64,000 nt of DNA, taken from JABCYV01 sp963696025. Lineage in GTDB: Bacteria; Acidobacteriota; Terriglobia; Terriglobales; Acidobacteriaceae. A model generated the notes under the pieces. That model saw only the letters and a list, made by a program, of their open reading frames with translations. It ran no database searches and was not told the origin of the DNA. This document shows, one piece after another, positions 36,004 through 45,046 of this stretch. The translations under genes and the position numbers were made by a program. The first letter of the stretch is position 1. Each line of letters begins with the position of its first letter. The stretch spans positions 319,978 to 383,977 of the forward strand of contig CAVOII010000007.1 of NCBI GenBank assembly GCA_963696025.1. The letters are read 5' to 3'.

Positions 36004-38026
36004 TCACCTGGAGAGTCAGCGGCGGCAGTACGATTTGCAGGAACGCGCGCGCAGTCTGGGATTTCAACGCGTCGTCGTGGTGGATGACGATCTGGGCCGC
36101 TCGGCTACAGGATCGGTCGAACGGCCTGGATTCAGCCGTCTCTTGACTGCCGTGTGTTCCGGGGATGTGGGGGCGGTGCTGGCACTCGAAGCATCGCGCT
36201 TGGCAAGGAACAACCGCGACTGGCACCATCTGATCGATCTTTGTGCCATGGCGGCCACGTTGGTGATCGATCACGATGGCGTTTACGACCCGCGCTTATT
36301 GAATGATCGCTTGCTGCTGGGATTGAAAGGAACCATGAGCGAGTTTGAGATCAGCCTGCTGCGCCAACGTGCTCTGGAAGCCTATCGGCAGAAGGTCCGC
36401 CGCGGCAAGGTTCTAACCTTGGTTCCCGTCGGCTATGTTCGCACCGAAGATGACGGCATCGAGATCACTCCCGACCGCCAGGTACAGGAATCAGTGCGCG
36501 GGATCTTCCAGAAGTTTAGGGAACTCGGCAGCATTCGCCAAGTTCTACTCTGGTATCGCAACGAGAAGCTGATGATTCCCACACTGGGCAAGCAATCAGG
36601 CTGCCGCAAAGTCATTTGGACATTGCCGGTATATCCCAGCCTGCTTTTGATGCTCAAAAATCCAACTTATGCGGGAGCTTTTGTCTACGGGCGGCGCCAG
36701 ACTCGCACCACGGTGGTTGATGGCCGAGTTCGCAAAACGCGAGGACATCTAAGTGCGCCGCAACAGTGGGAAGTCTTTATCCCCAGCCATCACGAAGGAT
36801 ATATTACCTGGGAACAGTACATGCAGAATCAGCAACAGATTGAAGCCAACGCCGGCTGGAGCGGGCGCTTGCAACGTGCTACCGGCGCGCCGAAGAAAGG
36901 ACCGGCATTGCTGGCGGGGCTGATGCGCTGCGGTGTGTGCGGACGGCCACTACATATCAAGTACGGCATCACTGGGCGCAGACGGGTGCCGCGCTATGAG
37001 TGTCGTGGCGATCGCCAGCAGTGCTCGGTACAGCGATGCCTGGGTTTCGGAGGTGCGCGGGTCGATCAAGCGGTCGTGGCAGAAGTGCTCGAAGCCATTC
37101 GCCCCGTGGGCATCCAAGCGGCTCTGGACGCCTGGGATCAAAGTCAGGACGTGGAAGATGAGAAACAACGTGCTTTGCAGCTGGCGTTGGAGAAGGCGCG
37201 CTACGAAGCCACTCGGATCGAGCGCCAGTATGAAGCGACCGAACCTGAGAATCGCCTCGTGGCTGCCGAACTGGAGAAACGTTGGAATGCAGCGCTTGCC
37301 CATGTCGCTGATTTGGAAGCGCGCGCTGCCGAGGTAAAAGGCAAGATGGTTCCCCTGGGCAAGGAACAACACCAGCAACTGCTGGCGCTCGGAGAGGATT
37401 TGGAACGACTCTGGGATCATCCGGCATGTCCCACATCGTTGAAGAAACGTGTTCTGCGCACGGTTCTGAAGGAAATCATCGCCACGCAGATTGGCAATCC
37501 GCCGCAGATCATCCTGAAGCTGCATTGGGCAGGCGGAGTGCACACGGAACTGGTACTACGGAAGAATCCGTCAGGACACCACAATCGCGTCAACTCGCGC
37601 GAGGTGATTGACTTGGTTCGCGAACTCGCGCAGGTGTGTGATGACGCGGCCATCGTGGGTATCCTGAATCGTCTCGGGTACAGAACAGGAAACGAAAACA
37701 CGTGGAATGAAAAGCGGCTGCACCATGTGCGCCATAGCAACGGCATTCCTGCATGTCCGCCACCGGAACAACGGAATTGGGTAACCATGTCGCAGGCGGC
37801 GCTGCACTTCAAAGTCAGCTTGATGGTGGTGCGCAGGATGATTGCGCAAAAGATTCTTCCGGCGCGACAGGTTGTGAAATGCGCTCCATGGGTGATCGAG
37901 CGCGTGCACCTGGAACTTCCTGCCGTACAGAAAGAGATTCGGCGAGTCCACGAGGGGCGACGTTCTCCATTGATCGTTCTCGATAACTCGCAAACCCGCT
38001 TATTTACTGACTCCAGCGAGGTATAG
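35921..38026 (+). CDS. Large serine recombinase
   Basis: The 701-residue enzyme has the resolvase catalytic domain with nucleophile S21 in YVYVRQST, Arg residues in SLARNNRDW and EISLLRQR, a recombinase domain, and a zinc-ribbon (CGVCGRPL, then YECRGDRQQC, about residues 337-375), coiled coil and C-terminal DNA-binding region. It should cut and rejoin the element ends. The ATG at 35921 has GAGGAGG 6 bases upstream and is preferred over GTG 35906. Full length and intact, so the element may be active. Confidence 0.9.
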   Translation: MSEKIQPQHLSRQAYVYVRQSTMNQVRNHLESQRRQYDLQERARSLGFQRVVVVDDDLGRSATGSVERPGFSRLLTAVCSGDVGAVLALEASRLARNNRDWHHLIDLCAMAATLVIDHDGVYDPRLLNDRLLLGLKGTMSEFEISLLRQRALEAYRQKVRRGKVLTLVPVGYVRTEDDGIEITPDRQVQESVRGIFQKFRELGSIRQVLLWYRNEKLMIPTLGKQSGCRKVIWTLPVYPSLLLMLKNPTYAGAFVYGRRQTRTTVVDGRVRKTRGHLSAPQQWEVFIPSHHEGYITWEQYMQNQQQIEANAGWSGRLQRATGAPKKGPALLAGLMRCGVCGRPLHIKYGITGRRRVPRYECRGDRQQCSVQRCLGFGGARVDQAVVAEVLEAIRPVGIQAALDAWDQSQDVEDEKQRALQLALEKARYEATRIERQYEATEPENRLVAAELEKRWNAALAHVADLEARAAEVKGKMVPLGKEQHQQLLALGEDLERLWDHPACPTSLKKRVLRTVLKEIIATQIGNPPQIILKLHWAGGVHTELVLRKNPSGHHNRVNSREVIDLVRELAQVCDDAAIVGILNRLGYRTGNENTWNEKRLHHVRHSNGIPACPPPEQRNWVTMSQAALHFKVSLMVVRRMIAQKILPARQVVKCAPWVIERVHLELPAVQKEIRRVHEGRRSPLIVLDNSQTRLFTDSSEV

Positions 38027-38043
38027 CACTATGTCACAGCTTC

Positions 38044-38109
38044 CAGGACAGCGATCACCACCGCTTCCTTGTGCACGTCCATGCCCATATACTTGATGTC
38101 GCGACTCAT
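38044..38109 (-). pseudogene. IS110 transposase fragment, N-terminal codons
   Basis: From ATG 38109, with AAGGAGG 8 bases upstream, the minus strand encodes MSRDIKYMGMDVHKEAVVIA then VL, the start of the RuvC-like domain of IS110 transposases including its first catalytic Asp. The frame then runs into the recombinase element and stops. The continuation is at 35383-35445. Confidence 0.65.
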
Positions 38110-38121
38110 GCAGTTGCCTCC

Positions 38122-38164
38122 TTGAGGGAAAGATCATTCGCACTCAACGGAGTCTTTCCCTCAA
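38122..38164. repeat. 12-bp perfect inverted repeat upstream of IS110 start
   Basis: TTGAGGGAAAGA at 38122-38133 and its complement at 38153-38164 enclose 19 bases. It lies in the leader of the IS110 transposase fragment, where IS110-group elements encode a structured non-coding RNA, so it may be a leftover of that region. Beyond it, to 38383, I see nothing else. Confidence 0.5.
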
Positions 38165-38383
38165 GGTACAGTGTCATTCTTCAGCCCATTTGCCCATCTT
38201 CTCCTCTGATTCTTGCCCTACCTCCCCGGTTTACTCCACTAATCAGGGTCGCTCTCTCATAATGCATTGACCCGGTTGTGGGAAAAAATCCCCGTGCTCG
38301 GATATTGGACTCGCCAGTCTCTTCCCGCGATCCAGCTTCCTCCACAATCCTGCCTGGCTCTTGGCCTACACTATGCTTTGGCG

Positions 38384-39031
38384 GTGAGGATCAACTCCAA
38401 AACGAACGAGAATAAGGATGAACCCCGCTGGCTCGCTGTCGTGGCTACGCTGGCCACCGCACTTATCTATGCAGCCCTGCCCAGCAATCTTTCCGTGGGC
38501 CCGCGTTGGCTACTCCTGGCAGTCATGGTCGCGGTAGTGATTCCCACACTCATCTCACATTGGGTCGGACATCACACCGCCGACAAGATGCTTGGGTATC
38601 TAGGCACTGGGATTTTGACCATAGCAATGATCTGGTCTCTGGGGCTGCTTGTTGCCGCCATTCCCAAGCATGAGATAGATCCAAAGATTCTTCTCCGGTC
38701 TGCGGTCGCGCTCTGGGTCACAAACATCCTTATATTTGCTCTTTGGTACTGGCGGCTTGACGCCGGCGGCCCGCATCAGCGAGAGAAGGTCTCTGGGCAC
38801 AGGGAGGGAGCTTTCCTGTTTCCGCAGATGGTTAGGGGGGCTGGCTCCGACCCTGCCTGGGCACCCAATTTTGTGGATTACTTGTTCTTGGCCTTCAATA
38901 CCAGCACAGCATTGTCGCCTGCAGATACGGCTGCACTCTCCCGGTGGGCTAAAATTCTGATGATGATACAGGCGACGATTTCACTGGCGGTGATTGCATT
39001 ACTCGCTGCAAGAGCGGTGAATATTCTTTAG
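38384..39031 (+). CDS. Integral membrane protein, DUF1345/ion-channel-like
   Basis: The ~215-residue product has about six membrane segments (LAVVATLATALIYAALP, WLLLAVMVAVVIPTLIS, LGTGILTIAMIWSLGLLVAA, VALWVTNILIFALWYW, and the C-terminal helix). The final part, NFVDYLFLAFNTSTALSPAD, resembles a pore-loop region of small channel-like proteins and DUF1345 proteins. The frame is open to TTG 38267, but the first 39 residues look non-coding, so I take GTG 38384; the start is uncertain. Confidence 0.6.
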   Translation: MRINSKTNENKDEPRWLAVVATLATALIYAALPSNLSVGPRWLLLAVMVAVVIPTLISHWVGHHTADKMLGYLGTGILTIAMIWSLGLLVAAIPKHEIDPKILLRSAVALWVTNILIFALWYWRLDAGGPHQREKVSGHREGAFLFPQMVRGAGSDPAWAPNFVDYLFLAFNTSTALSPADTAALSRWAKILMMIQATISLAVIALLAARAVNIL

Positions 39032-39457
39032 CTGGTCGTTGCACATCCTCCTCAGTCAGTCTCTGGAGGACCGGAAGATCTAACGTTGCTAGATTTTCGC
39101 ATGCTCAGTCCGCTGGCGCTGTTTCGTCTCGAACGTCTATGTCGAAGGGGATAGTTGGCGTACATTTCTTATCGGCGTGTCTGTTCTCAACTCTGTCCGG
39201 TGGTTGGCCTTCCACTTTGGGCTGCTGGGGGCCGGTGTCGAAACGCGTAAGCGTGAACAAGAAGCCCCATAAGGATGCCGAGCAAGTCGCCATCCTGGAT
39301 CGGCCCACTTTGCAGTGTGATCAACTGAAACAGCCGCGAACGAGGTCGGATGTGACAACAGGCCCCGGACGCTAATAAATGTCACAATCCGACCTTCGTG
39401 CCAAGCGGGAGGGAGAAAATAATCGGCGCCACCTAGGCATAGGGCCTTCTCCGAGTA
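39032..39457. other. Stretch without a supported gene
   Basis: About 430 bases between a plus-strand membrane gene and the 3' end of the minus-strand MFS gene. I see no gene or clear terminator. Confidence 0.35.
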
Positions 39458-40723
39458 TCAGGTTGTAGGTTCTGGCACCGCCTTTTTCAGGTTTACGGTG
39501 GCATTTGTGATCAAGGGCTTGGCCCAGAAGCCAACGCTGAGCACACAACCGAACGTGAGATAGAGGAATGCAATGCCAGAGCGCAATCCGAAATGGTCGC
39601 CGATGCGGCCGATGATGAGCGGCACGACCGCTCCCCCCATGATGCCCGTGCTCAGGATGCCGGCGAAAGGACCATGATGTTCTGCGATCGAATTCAAGGC
39701 GAGCGAAACGAGGATGGGCCACATGACTGAGGCGAATAGGCCGAGGGCGGGAAACGCGATTAACGAGACGCTTGCGGGGCCAAGAAGGGCTGCTGTCAGG
39801 CAGAGCAGAGCGCCGAGGCAGGTACCGATCAAGACTCTGCGACTGTCAAAAAGCTTGAGCAGTCCCATGCCGATAAAGCAGCCTGCGGTAAGCAGTCCCC
39901 AAAACCATGAGACCGCGATTGCGCCCGTCGTGTGTGGATCGTAACCGTGATAAACAGAGAGGAATTTTGAAATCCAGTCGGCCGTACCTTGCTCCGAACC
40001 GACGTAGGCGAAGACGCATACAAAGAACATCCAGACCATAGGGCGGCGAAGCAGGTCTCCGTACATTGACCATGATCCCGCGGATTCGTCACTTGAGCGC
40101 TCGACGCGTGGGAACGTTGTGAAATACAGGACTGCGATCATCAGAATCGTGAAGACAGCAAAAATCCAATAGAGGGAGGCCCAAGGGAGCGCGGAGGGAG
40201 TAAGCTTGGCGAGAACGGCAAGCAGTAGATTTGTTTTTGGGACATCGTGGCTGAGATTAAGCACGAGATACGAATATAAATACGGACTCAGAAATGACGC
40301 GGAACCGAAGATCAGCTGGGCGAATGCGGAATTGAAGGCGAAATGCTCTTCTCCGCCCGCCACGCGCAAGAGCGGATTGATCGCAGTTTGGAGCGTGGCC
40401 ATCCCCGATCCCATCACAAAGAGCGAGACGACTGCGACCTGATAAGCTGGGTGCAAGGCGAAACTCAGAGATCCGACGGTCCCGGCAAGGAATGCGGCGA
40501 TCATGACGAGCTTTTCGCCGAAGCGCTCCACGAGGAAGCCGGCGGGAATCGACATGACTCCATACGCAATGAAGAAGGAAAACGGCAGAAATGCTGCTGC
40601 GGCTAGGCTCACGTGGAAACTGCTGATGATGTCGGGTACGATGGGGCCGAGGATGTTAGTCAACAGCGACATCACGAAGAACGTCAAGAAAACCAAGCCG
40701 ACCATGTAGCGGTTGCGTGTCAT
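39458..40723 (-). CDS. MFS sugar transporter (FucP/NagP-like)
   Basis: The 421-residue protein has twelve predicted membrane helices and the family's early segments MVGLVFLTFFVMSLLTNILG and AAFLPFSFFIAYGVMSIPAG, similar to fucose/N-acetylglucosamine permeases (FHS subfamily). It is the last gene of a minus-strand run that also encodes a ROK kinase, a SIS protein, a glycoside hydrolase and a TonB receptor. It should carry the freed sugar across the inner membrane. Start at ATG 40723, 14 bases after the SIS stop. Confidence 0.85.
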   Translation of the reverse strand: MTRNRYMVGLVFLTFFVMSLLTNILGPIVPDIISSFHVSLAAAAFLPFSFFIAYGVMSIPAGFLVERFGEKLVMIAAFLAGTVGSLSFALHPAYQVAVVSLFVMGSGMATLQTAINPLLRVAGGEEHFAFNSAFAQLIFGSASFLSPYLYSYLVLNLSHDVPKTNLLLAVLAKLTPSALPWASLYWIFAVFTILMIAVLYFTTFPRVERSSDESAGSWSMYGDLLRRPMVWMFFVCVFAYVGSEQGTADWISKFLSVYHGYDPHTTGAIAVSWFWGLLTAGCFIGMGLLKLFDSRRVLIGTCLGALLCLTAALLGPASVSLIAFPALGLFASVMWPILVSLALNSIAEHHGPFAGILSTGIMGGAVVPLIIGRIGDHFGLRSGIAFLYLTFGCVLSVGFWAKPLITNATVNLKKAVPEPTT

Positions 40724-40736
40724 GATTTTCTGGCGA

Positions 40737-41798
40737 TTACTCCGTCGTAGTGACCTTGGTGGCCAGTTCAAATTTTCCCGGCTCGCGTCCGGCCAGCGCC
40801 GCCAGGGAGAGGGTGATGATCTGAATCGGCAAGATCTCGAGAATCGGACGAATGCTGCCGTGGTTATCCGTCAATCGAAAACACTCTAGTGATGAACTTT
40901 CTCCCACGAGTTCCGCGTGTCCGCCTCCCTGTTGAATATCGTCGAGCAGTCGACGGTTGAGATCGCGTGTCTTATGGTCTCCGGAGAAGACAACAACGAA
41001 CGTATCTTCGTTTAGCATCTCAAAAGGACCGTGGCGGAAAGCAGCGCTGCTCATGCCCTCGGCGTGAAAGCGATCCGATTCCTTGACGATGAGCGCTCCA
41101 GTGCCCACCGCTGCCAGGGATGCGCCGCGGCCTACAAGGAACAAATGGCGAATGCGATTCAGCCGTTCTGCCACGCTTTTCACACAGGCTGGCCAATCTG
41201 CGAGGTAGGCAGCAACAATAGGGGCGGCGTTTTTTAGCTCGCGGTGGCTTTGTCGAATGTCGCGCTCACACAAAATGTCCCCCAACCACTTCAGAACCAT
41301 CAGGGCAGTGACGTAAGTCTTGCATGAAACTGAGAACTCGGGTCCAGCCTGCGTAAATAGGGCCGCAGTGGCATGCTTCACGAGAGGACTTTCCGGCGTA
41401 TTGGTCACCGCAATAACGGCCGATCGCGTGCGATTGACTTCAGCCAGGCGGACCATTTCTGCACTCTGTCCGGATTGTGAGACCGCAATGATGAGAGTCT
41501 TTGGATCGAAGAAGCGAGCTTTGTAGTGAATCAGCTCTGAAGTCTCCACCATGATAGCCGTGAATCCGTAGCTGATGAGTTGCAGATTCAATGGATGGAG
41601 CGCATGAAAAGAGGAGCCCATTCCGGTCAGAACAACGCGTTGGAAGTTCCCGCGCCTGAGGCGTTGGCCTAAATTCAACAATGGCTTCGAACCGCCTAAG
41701 GTCTCGAGCGTGTCTTCCAGAGCCCGCGGCTGATCCAGGAGATCCTGCAGATACTCCCCCTCGATCACTCTGAGATCAGCAAGCACGGGAGCCTCCAT
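40737..41798 (-). CDS. Double SIS-domain sugar isomerase/deaminase
   Basis: The 353-residue protein has two SIS domains (about residues 45-165 and 200-330) like the isomerase half of GlmS and like AgaS: VVLTGMGSSFHALHPL, IIAVSQSGQSAEMVRLAE, and HLFLVGRGASLAAVGTGALI with KESDRFHAEGMSSAAFRHGP. It lacks the glutaminase domain of GlmS, so it probably works on an amino-sugar phosphate in the breakdown direction. Start at ATG 41798 overlaps the ROK gene by 23 bases, showing tight coupling. Confidence 0.82.
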   Translation of the reverse strand: MEAPVLADLRVIEGEYLQDLLDQPRALEDTLETLGGSKPLLNLGQRLRRGNFQRVVLTGMGSSFHALHPLNLQLISYGFTAIMVETSELIHYKARFFDPKTLIIAVSQSGQSAEMVRLAEVNRTRSAVIAVTNTPESPLVKHATAALFTQAGPEFSVSCKTYVTALMVLKWLGDILCERDIRQSHRELKNAAPIVAAYLADWPACVKSVAERLNRIRHLFLVGRGASLAAVGTGALIVKESDRFHAEGMSSAAFRHGPFEMLNEDTFVVVFSGDHKTRDLNRRLLDDIQQGGGHAELVGESSSLECFRLTDNHGSIRPILEILPIQIITLSLAALAGREPGKFELATKVTTTE

Positions 41799-42720
41799 CG
41801 CTTGCAAATCGCTGATACCAGACGCGAGCGGCGCCGATGAGATTGGCGTCTTCCCCCAAAGAAGCAAGAGTCAGCTCGGTTTTATCGAACGGCACGAGAC
41901 GACAGCTTCCGGAGATAATTTTACGGATGCCATCGAGAAAGAGGTTGGCGCTCTTCATTACACTGCCGCCCAACACGATTGCATCAGGAGTGAACATTGT
42001 GACCAGGTTGGCCATACCGAGACCGAGATAGTAGGTTTCGCGTTTCACCGCGCGCTTGGCCAGTTCATCCCCAGCCATGGCCAGTTCGCAGATTTTCTTG
42101 GCGGTCAACTCGTGGCGATGTGGATAGTCGGACGGCGCTTCTTTTCCGAGCCACGCGGGCATTGCGGGACCGGCGGCGAGAGATTCCCAACATCCGTGAA
42201 AGCCGCACACGCAGAGCGGACCGGAGGGATCGACAAGGTGGTGGCCGATCTCCGGGTGAGAATGATCGACGCCACGATAAACTTGCCCGTCGAAGATAAG
42301 GCCGGTACCGATGCCTGTTCCTACGGTTACATAAATCAATCTCTTTCTGTTCTTGCCGGCACCCCATCCCGCTTCCCCAAGAGCGGCGGCATCGGCATCG
42401 TTTTCGATTGCAACATTCACGTGGAAAATTTCGGCGAGATCCTTGACCAGATTCTTGCGTTTCCACGTGGGGAAGAAGTTGACGTCGCCGAACTCGCCGG
42501 TCAGTGGAAAGACCGGACCCGTGGATCCGATGCCAATGCCGGAAATTTGTGCGTTCACCTTGTGCGCAGTCGCCCCGAGCATTTTTCGGATGTTCTCGAG
42601 CGCCTGCTGATAACCACGATCAGGATCGGTTGGACATTCCAAGCGGGCCAAGACTTTGCCACGATCGTCGACCATGCCGACCGCAATTTTGGTCCCGCCG
42701 ATATCGACTGCTCCGATCAA
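41776..42720 (-). CDS. ROK-family sugar kinase
   Basis: The 314-residue protein has the ATP-binding DIGGTKIAVG at the N-terminus, NDADAAALGEAGWGAG, TVGTGIGTG, and the zinc/ROK motif HPEIGHH followed by CVCGFHGCWES. No N-terminal helix-turn-helix, so it is a kinase (glucokinase or amino-sugar kinase type), not a NagC-like repressor. Next to a SIS protein, it likely phosphorylates the imported sugar before isomerisation or deamination. Confidence 0.88.
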   Translation of the reverse strand: MIGAVDIGGTKIAVGMVDDRGKVLARLECPTDPDRGYQQALENIRKMLGATAHKVNAQISGIGIGSTGPVFPLTGEFGDVNFFPTWKRKNLVKDLAEIFHVNVAIENDADAAALGEAGWGAGKNRKRLIYVTVGTGIGTGLIFDGQVYRGVDHSHPEIGHHLVDPSGPLCVCGFHGCWESLAAGPAMPAWLGKEAPSDYPHRHELTAKKICELAMAGDELAKRAVKRETYYLGLGMANLVTMFTPDAIVLGGSVMKSANLFLDGIRKIISGSCRLVPFDKTELTLASLGEDANLIGAARVWYQRFASDGGSRAC

Positions 42721-42756
42721 GCCTCTTCCTCGTCTGCTGAATCCTGCACTACCCGA

Positions 42757-44967
42757 CTACTTCCACTCGAATACGGCACCTTCATAAGCTCCAATATCGA
42801 CTGTGAATGCAGAGCCCTCGACTTCGATCTGAGTCGCGCCCTGCGATGTAACTCGCGCGACCGAATGCAGGGGACCAGCCGCAGTAACGGTCACATTTTG
42901 TGGGCTCGCGCTGTGATTGGTAACGACTGCATAGCCTCCGGCTTTCCCGCTCAGTGCCGAAACTTCGACGGAAGTCCGGTTGCTATGAAAAATCGGTTTG
43001 ATGCCCGCCCACTCACGAAACGCGCGATAAACGCGGTCGGTGCTCTCCCGCTTGTCGAATGCGGCCGGCACAACGGCCAGATAGTGCTCGATCGGATAAG
43101 CGCACAAGAGCGTCTTCCCTGATCCGACAGAATTGGCCACAAGCGCGGGCTTGTTATCTTGATCGACCGCGATGACGGTGCCGCCTTTGATCTCAAGAAG
43201 TGCGCCCCAAGATCGCGGACTGGCGGCGGGCACCGAGTAATGGAAGGTATCGCCGACTGTCAAATCGCCCAAGGGAGCGACAACTTTTAAGGTGACTTCA
43301 TCTTTGGGATTGCGATCGACCATCCGTGCACCGAACAGCGATTCCATTTCTGGGATGGCCGCATCGGCGGCAACAGAGGCGTACAGCGCTCCGCCTTGCG
43401 AGACGTACTGCCTTGCTTTTTCCCAAAAATCGGAATGCACGTGCACGAGAAAATTTTCGGTACTGGTCAAAGGATGCGGCATCAGGAGAAGTGGATGTTT
43501 CTGCCAATCGTCGTACTCGCGCGGGAAATCCGCTTTCATACCGGCGCGGCGGACGAGTATATAAGCGGACAACCAGGAACCAGTGATCCAGGAATTTTCC
43601 TCGCTGAAATTTGGCTGCGATTGGCCGGCGACGTTGGCGCCTTCGTCGGTCGAAACATAAGGAACGATTTCCGGGCCGCTCAGCCCAAAATGCGAGAAGT
43701 CACCATGCGGCTTGGACCATTCGTTTGGAACGATGATTCCCACTTCCGCCGGGGCCGGCTCGATGCCGGTGAGGTCAAGCCGTCCGACGACTTTCTCGAA
43801 TTCCTTGAACATCGTTGCTTGCGGCCGCTCTTTGCCTTCCCAGGTTGTGAGGCCGAACTGGGTTTCATGCGGAGAACGAAGGTAGGGAACTTTGTGGAAC
43901 TGCCCCGGAGCAGCGTCGGTATAGCACCAAATGAGAAACCCGTTAGCGCCCGCGCCCAGTCCGGAGTACAGGCTCGTGCGCAGAAATTTCGCGATCTCAT
44001 CGGGATCATATTGAGCGGAGGAGGCGCCGATTTCCTGCACCATCACAGGCCGTCCGGCGCTGCCGGAAAGAGCGGTTTCGAAGGCAGAACCATACGTACC
44101 ACGCTCGGAAAGCATGGGGTCTGGAAACAGTTTCGGTGAATAAATCGAGTAAGGGTGAACGCTGAAGAAATCTGCCTCCTCGCGGACGTTATCGGGGCGG
44201 AACGGCCCGCGGCCAACGTCCTCCATGCTGGTGCCGACGACGATAGGATGCAGCGTGTCGTATCGCCGGATCGACCACGAGAGCAAGCGCGTCCAGTTGA
44301 TGGCCATCGAGTCGGTCGTGCTATCAGCGGCGATCCAGAAGGGAGGCTCGTCGGTCAAATCCCAGCCGAGAATCGCGGGCTCTTTTCCGTAGCGGCGGGC
44401 CAATTCGCCCACGTGGTCAGTTTCGATGCGGAGCATGTCGGGATCAGAATGCGGATGCTTGCCTTGGCGATAAGGTACGTCCCAAAACGCTTCACCAACC
44501 TCCCCGCCGATCAGCAGTTCCGGGTGGAGATAGATGTGATAACGGTGGGCTAAAGAGATAAGGAAATCGATTGCACGAAAAGCTTCGGGGTTGTAGTCAC
44601 CGGGGCGAGGCTCGATCCAGGCCCAGACGAAATCGAGACGAATTGTGTTAAAGCCGAGTTCGTGCATCCGCGCGAAATCCGCTTCAATGGCCTTGGGATC
44701 CCATTGCGTGGGCCACTGCATCGCTGCTTTAGCTGGAACCCAATTCGCACCCAGAGGAATGAAGCGGTGGCCATCGCGAGAAAAATAATTGCCGTCCAGG
44801 CGCACTGCGGGAAGCCGCGACTCTCCCGAAAGGGAGGAAGCCTTTCGATCGTGTTCGGCGAAGATTTGCCCGATCGGATGACCAGGGATGGCGGACAGTT
44901 GCGCGACGCTTTCAGAGTGAACAAAAGCTAGTAAAGCCAGGACCGCGCTATACCACATCCGCATCAT
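42757..44967 (-). CDS. Secreted glycoside hydrolase (clan A-like)
   Basis: The 736-residue protein has a signal peptide (residues 1-22), then a TIM-barrel of the GH5/GH42-like clan: NTIRLDFVWAWIEP, GWDLTDEPPF with the likely acid/base E207, and VMVQEIGASS with the likely nucleophile E312. A middle glutamine-amidotransferase-like domain and a C-terminal beta domain follow, as in beta-galactosidase-like enzymes. I cannot assign the exact family or substrate. Its neighbours suggest release of an amino-sugar-containing or beta-linked oligosaccharide in the periplasm or outside. Confidence 0.75.
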   Translation of the reverse strand: MMRMWYSAVLALLAFVHSESVAQLSAIPGHPIGQIFAEHDRKASSLSGESRLPAVRLDGNYFSRDGHRFIPLGANWVPAKAAMQWPTQWDPKAIEADFARMHELGFNTIRLDFVWAWIEPRPGDYNPEAFRAIDFLISLAHRYHIYLHPELLIGGEVGEAFWDVPYRQGKHPHSDPDMLRIETDHVGELARRYGKEPAILGWDLTDEPPFWIAADSTTDSMAINWTRLLSWSIRRYDTLHPIVVGTSMEDVGRGPFRPDNVREEADFFSVHPYSIYSPKLFPDPMLSERGTYGSAFETALSGSAGRPVMVQEIGASSAQYDPDEIAKFLRTSLYSGLGAGANGFLIWCYTDAAPGQFHKVPYLRSPHETQFGLTTWEGKERPQATMFKEFEKVVGRLDLTGIEPAPAEVGIIVPNEWSKPHGDFSHFGLSGPEIVPYVSTDEGANVAGQSQPNFSEENSWITGSWLSAYILVRRAGMKADFPREYDDWQKHPLLLMPHPLTSTENFLVHVHSDFWEKARQYVSQGGALYASVAADAAIPEMESLFGARMVDRNPKDEVTLKVVAPLGDLTVGDTFHYSVPAASPRSWGALLEIKGGTVIAVDQDNKPALVANSVGSGKTLLCAYPIEHYLAVVPAAFDKRESTDRVYRAFREWAGIKPIFHSNRTSVEVSALSGKAGGYAVVTNHSASPQNVTVTAAGPLHSVARVTSQGATQIEVEGSAFTVDIGAYEGAVFEWK

Positions 44968-45046
44968 AATCCTTCCATGTGATTGGAAGCTCCGACTTAA
45001 GCTGTCGCACCAAACCGACTTTACGAGGGTCGCATAACCACCGGGG

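Larger units (their letters stand above)
35446..38043 (+). mobile_element. Serine-recombinase element inserted in an IS110 remnant
   Basis: About 2.6 kb that separates two parts of one IS110 transposase reading frame: the right part ends after AVL, the left part resumes at NSSG. Inside are three same-strand frames: two small accessory proteins and a large serine recombinase, a cargo set typical for recombinase-borne insertion elements. No clear terminal inverted repeats are seen, as expected for serine-recombinase elements. The exact edges are inferred from the split transposase frame and may be off by a few bases. Confidence 0.6.

Noticed and set aside
42112..43122. 336-codon plus-strand frame across the ROK/hydrolase junction
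   Set aside because: Spans two well-supported minus-strand genes and has no family pattern.
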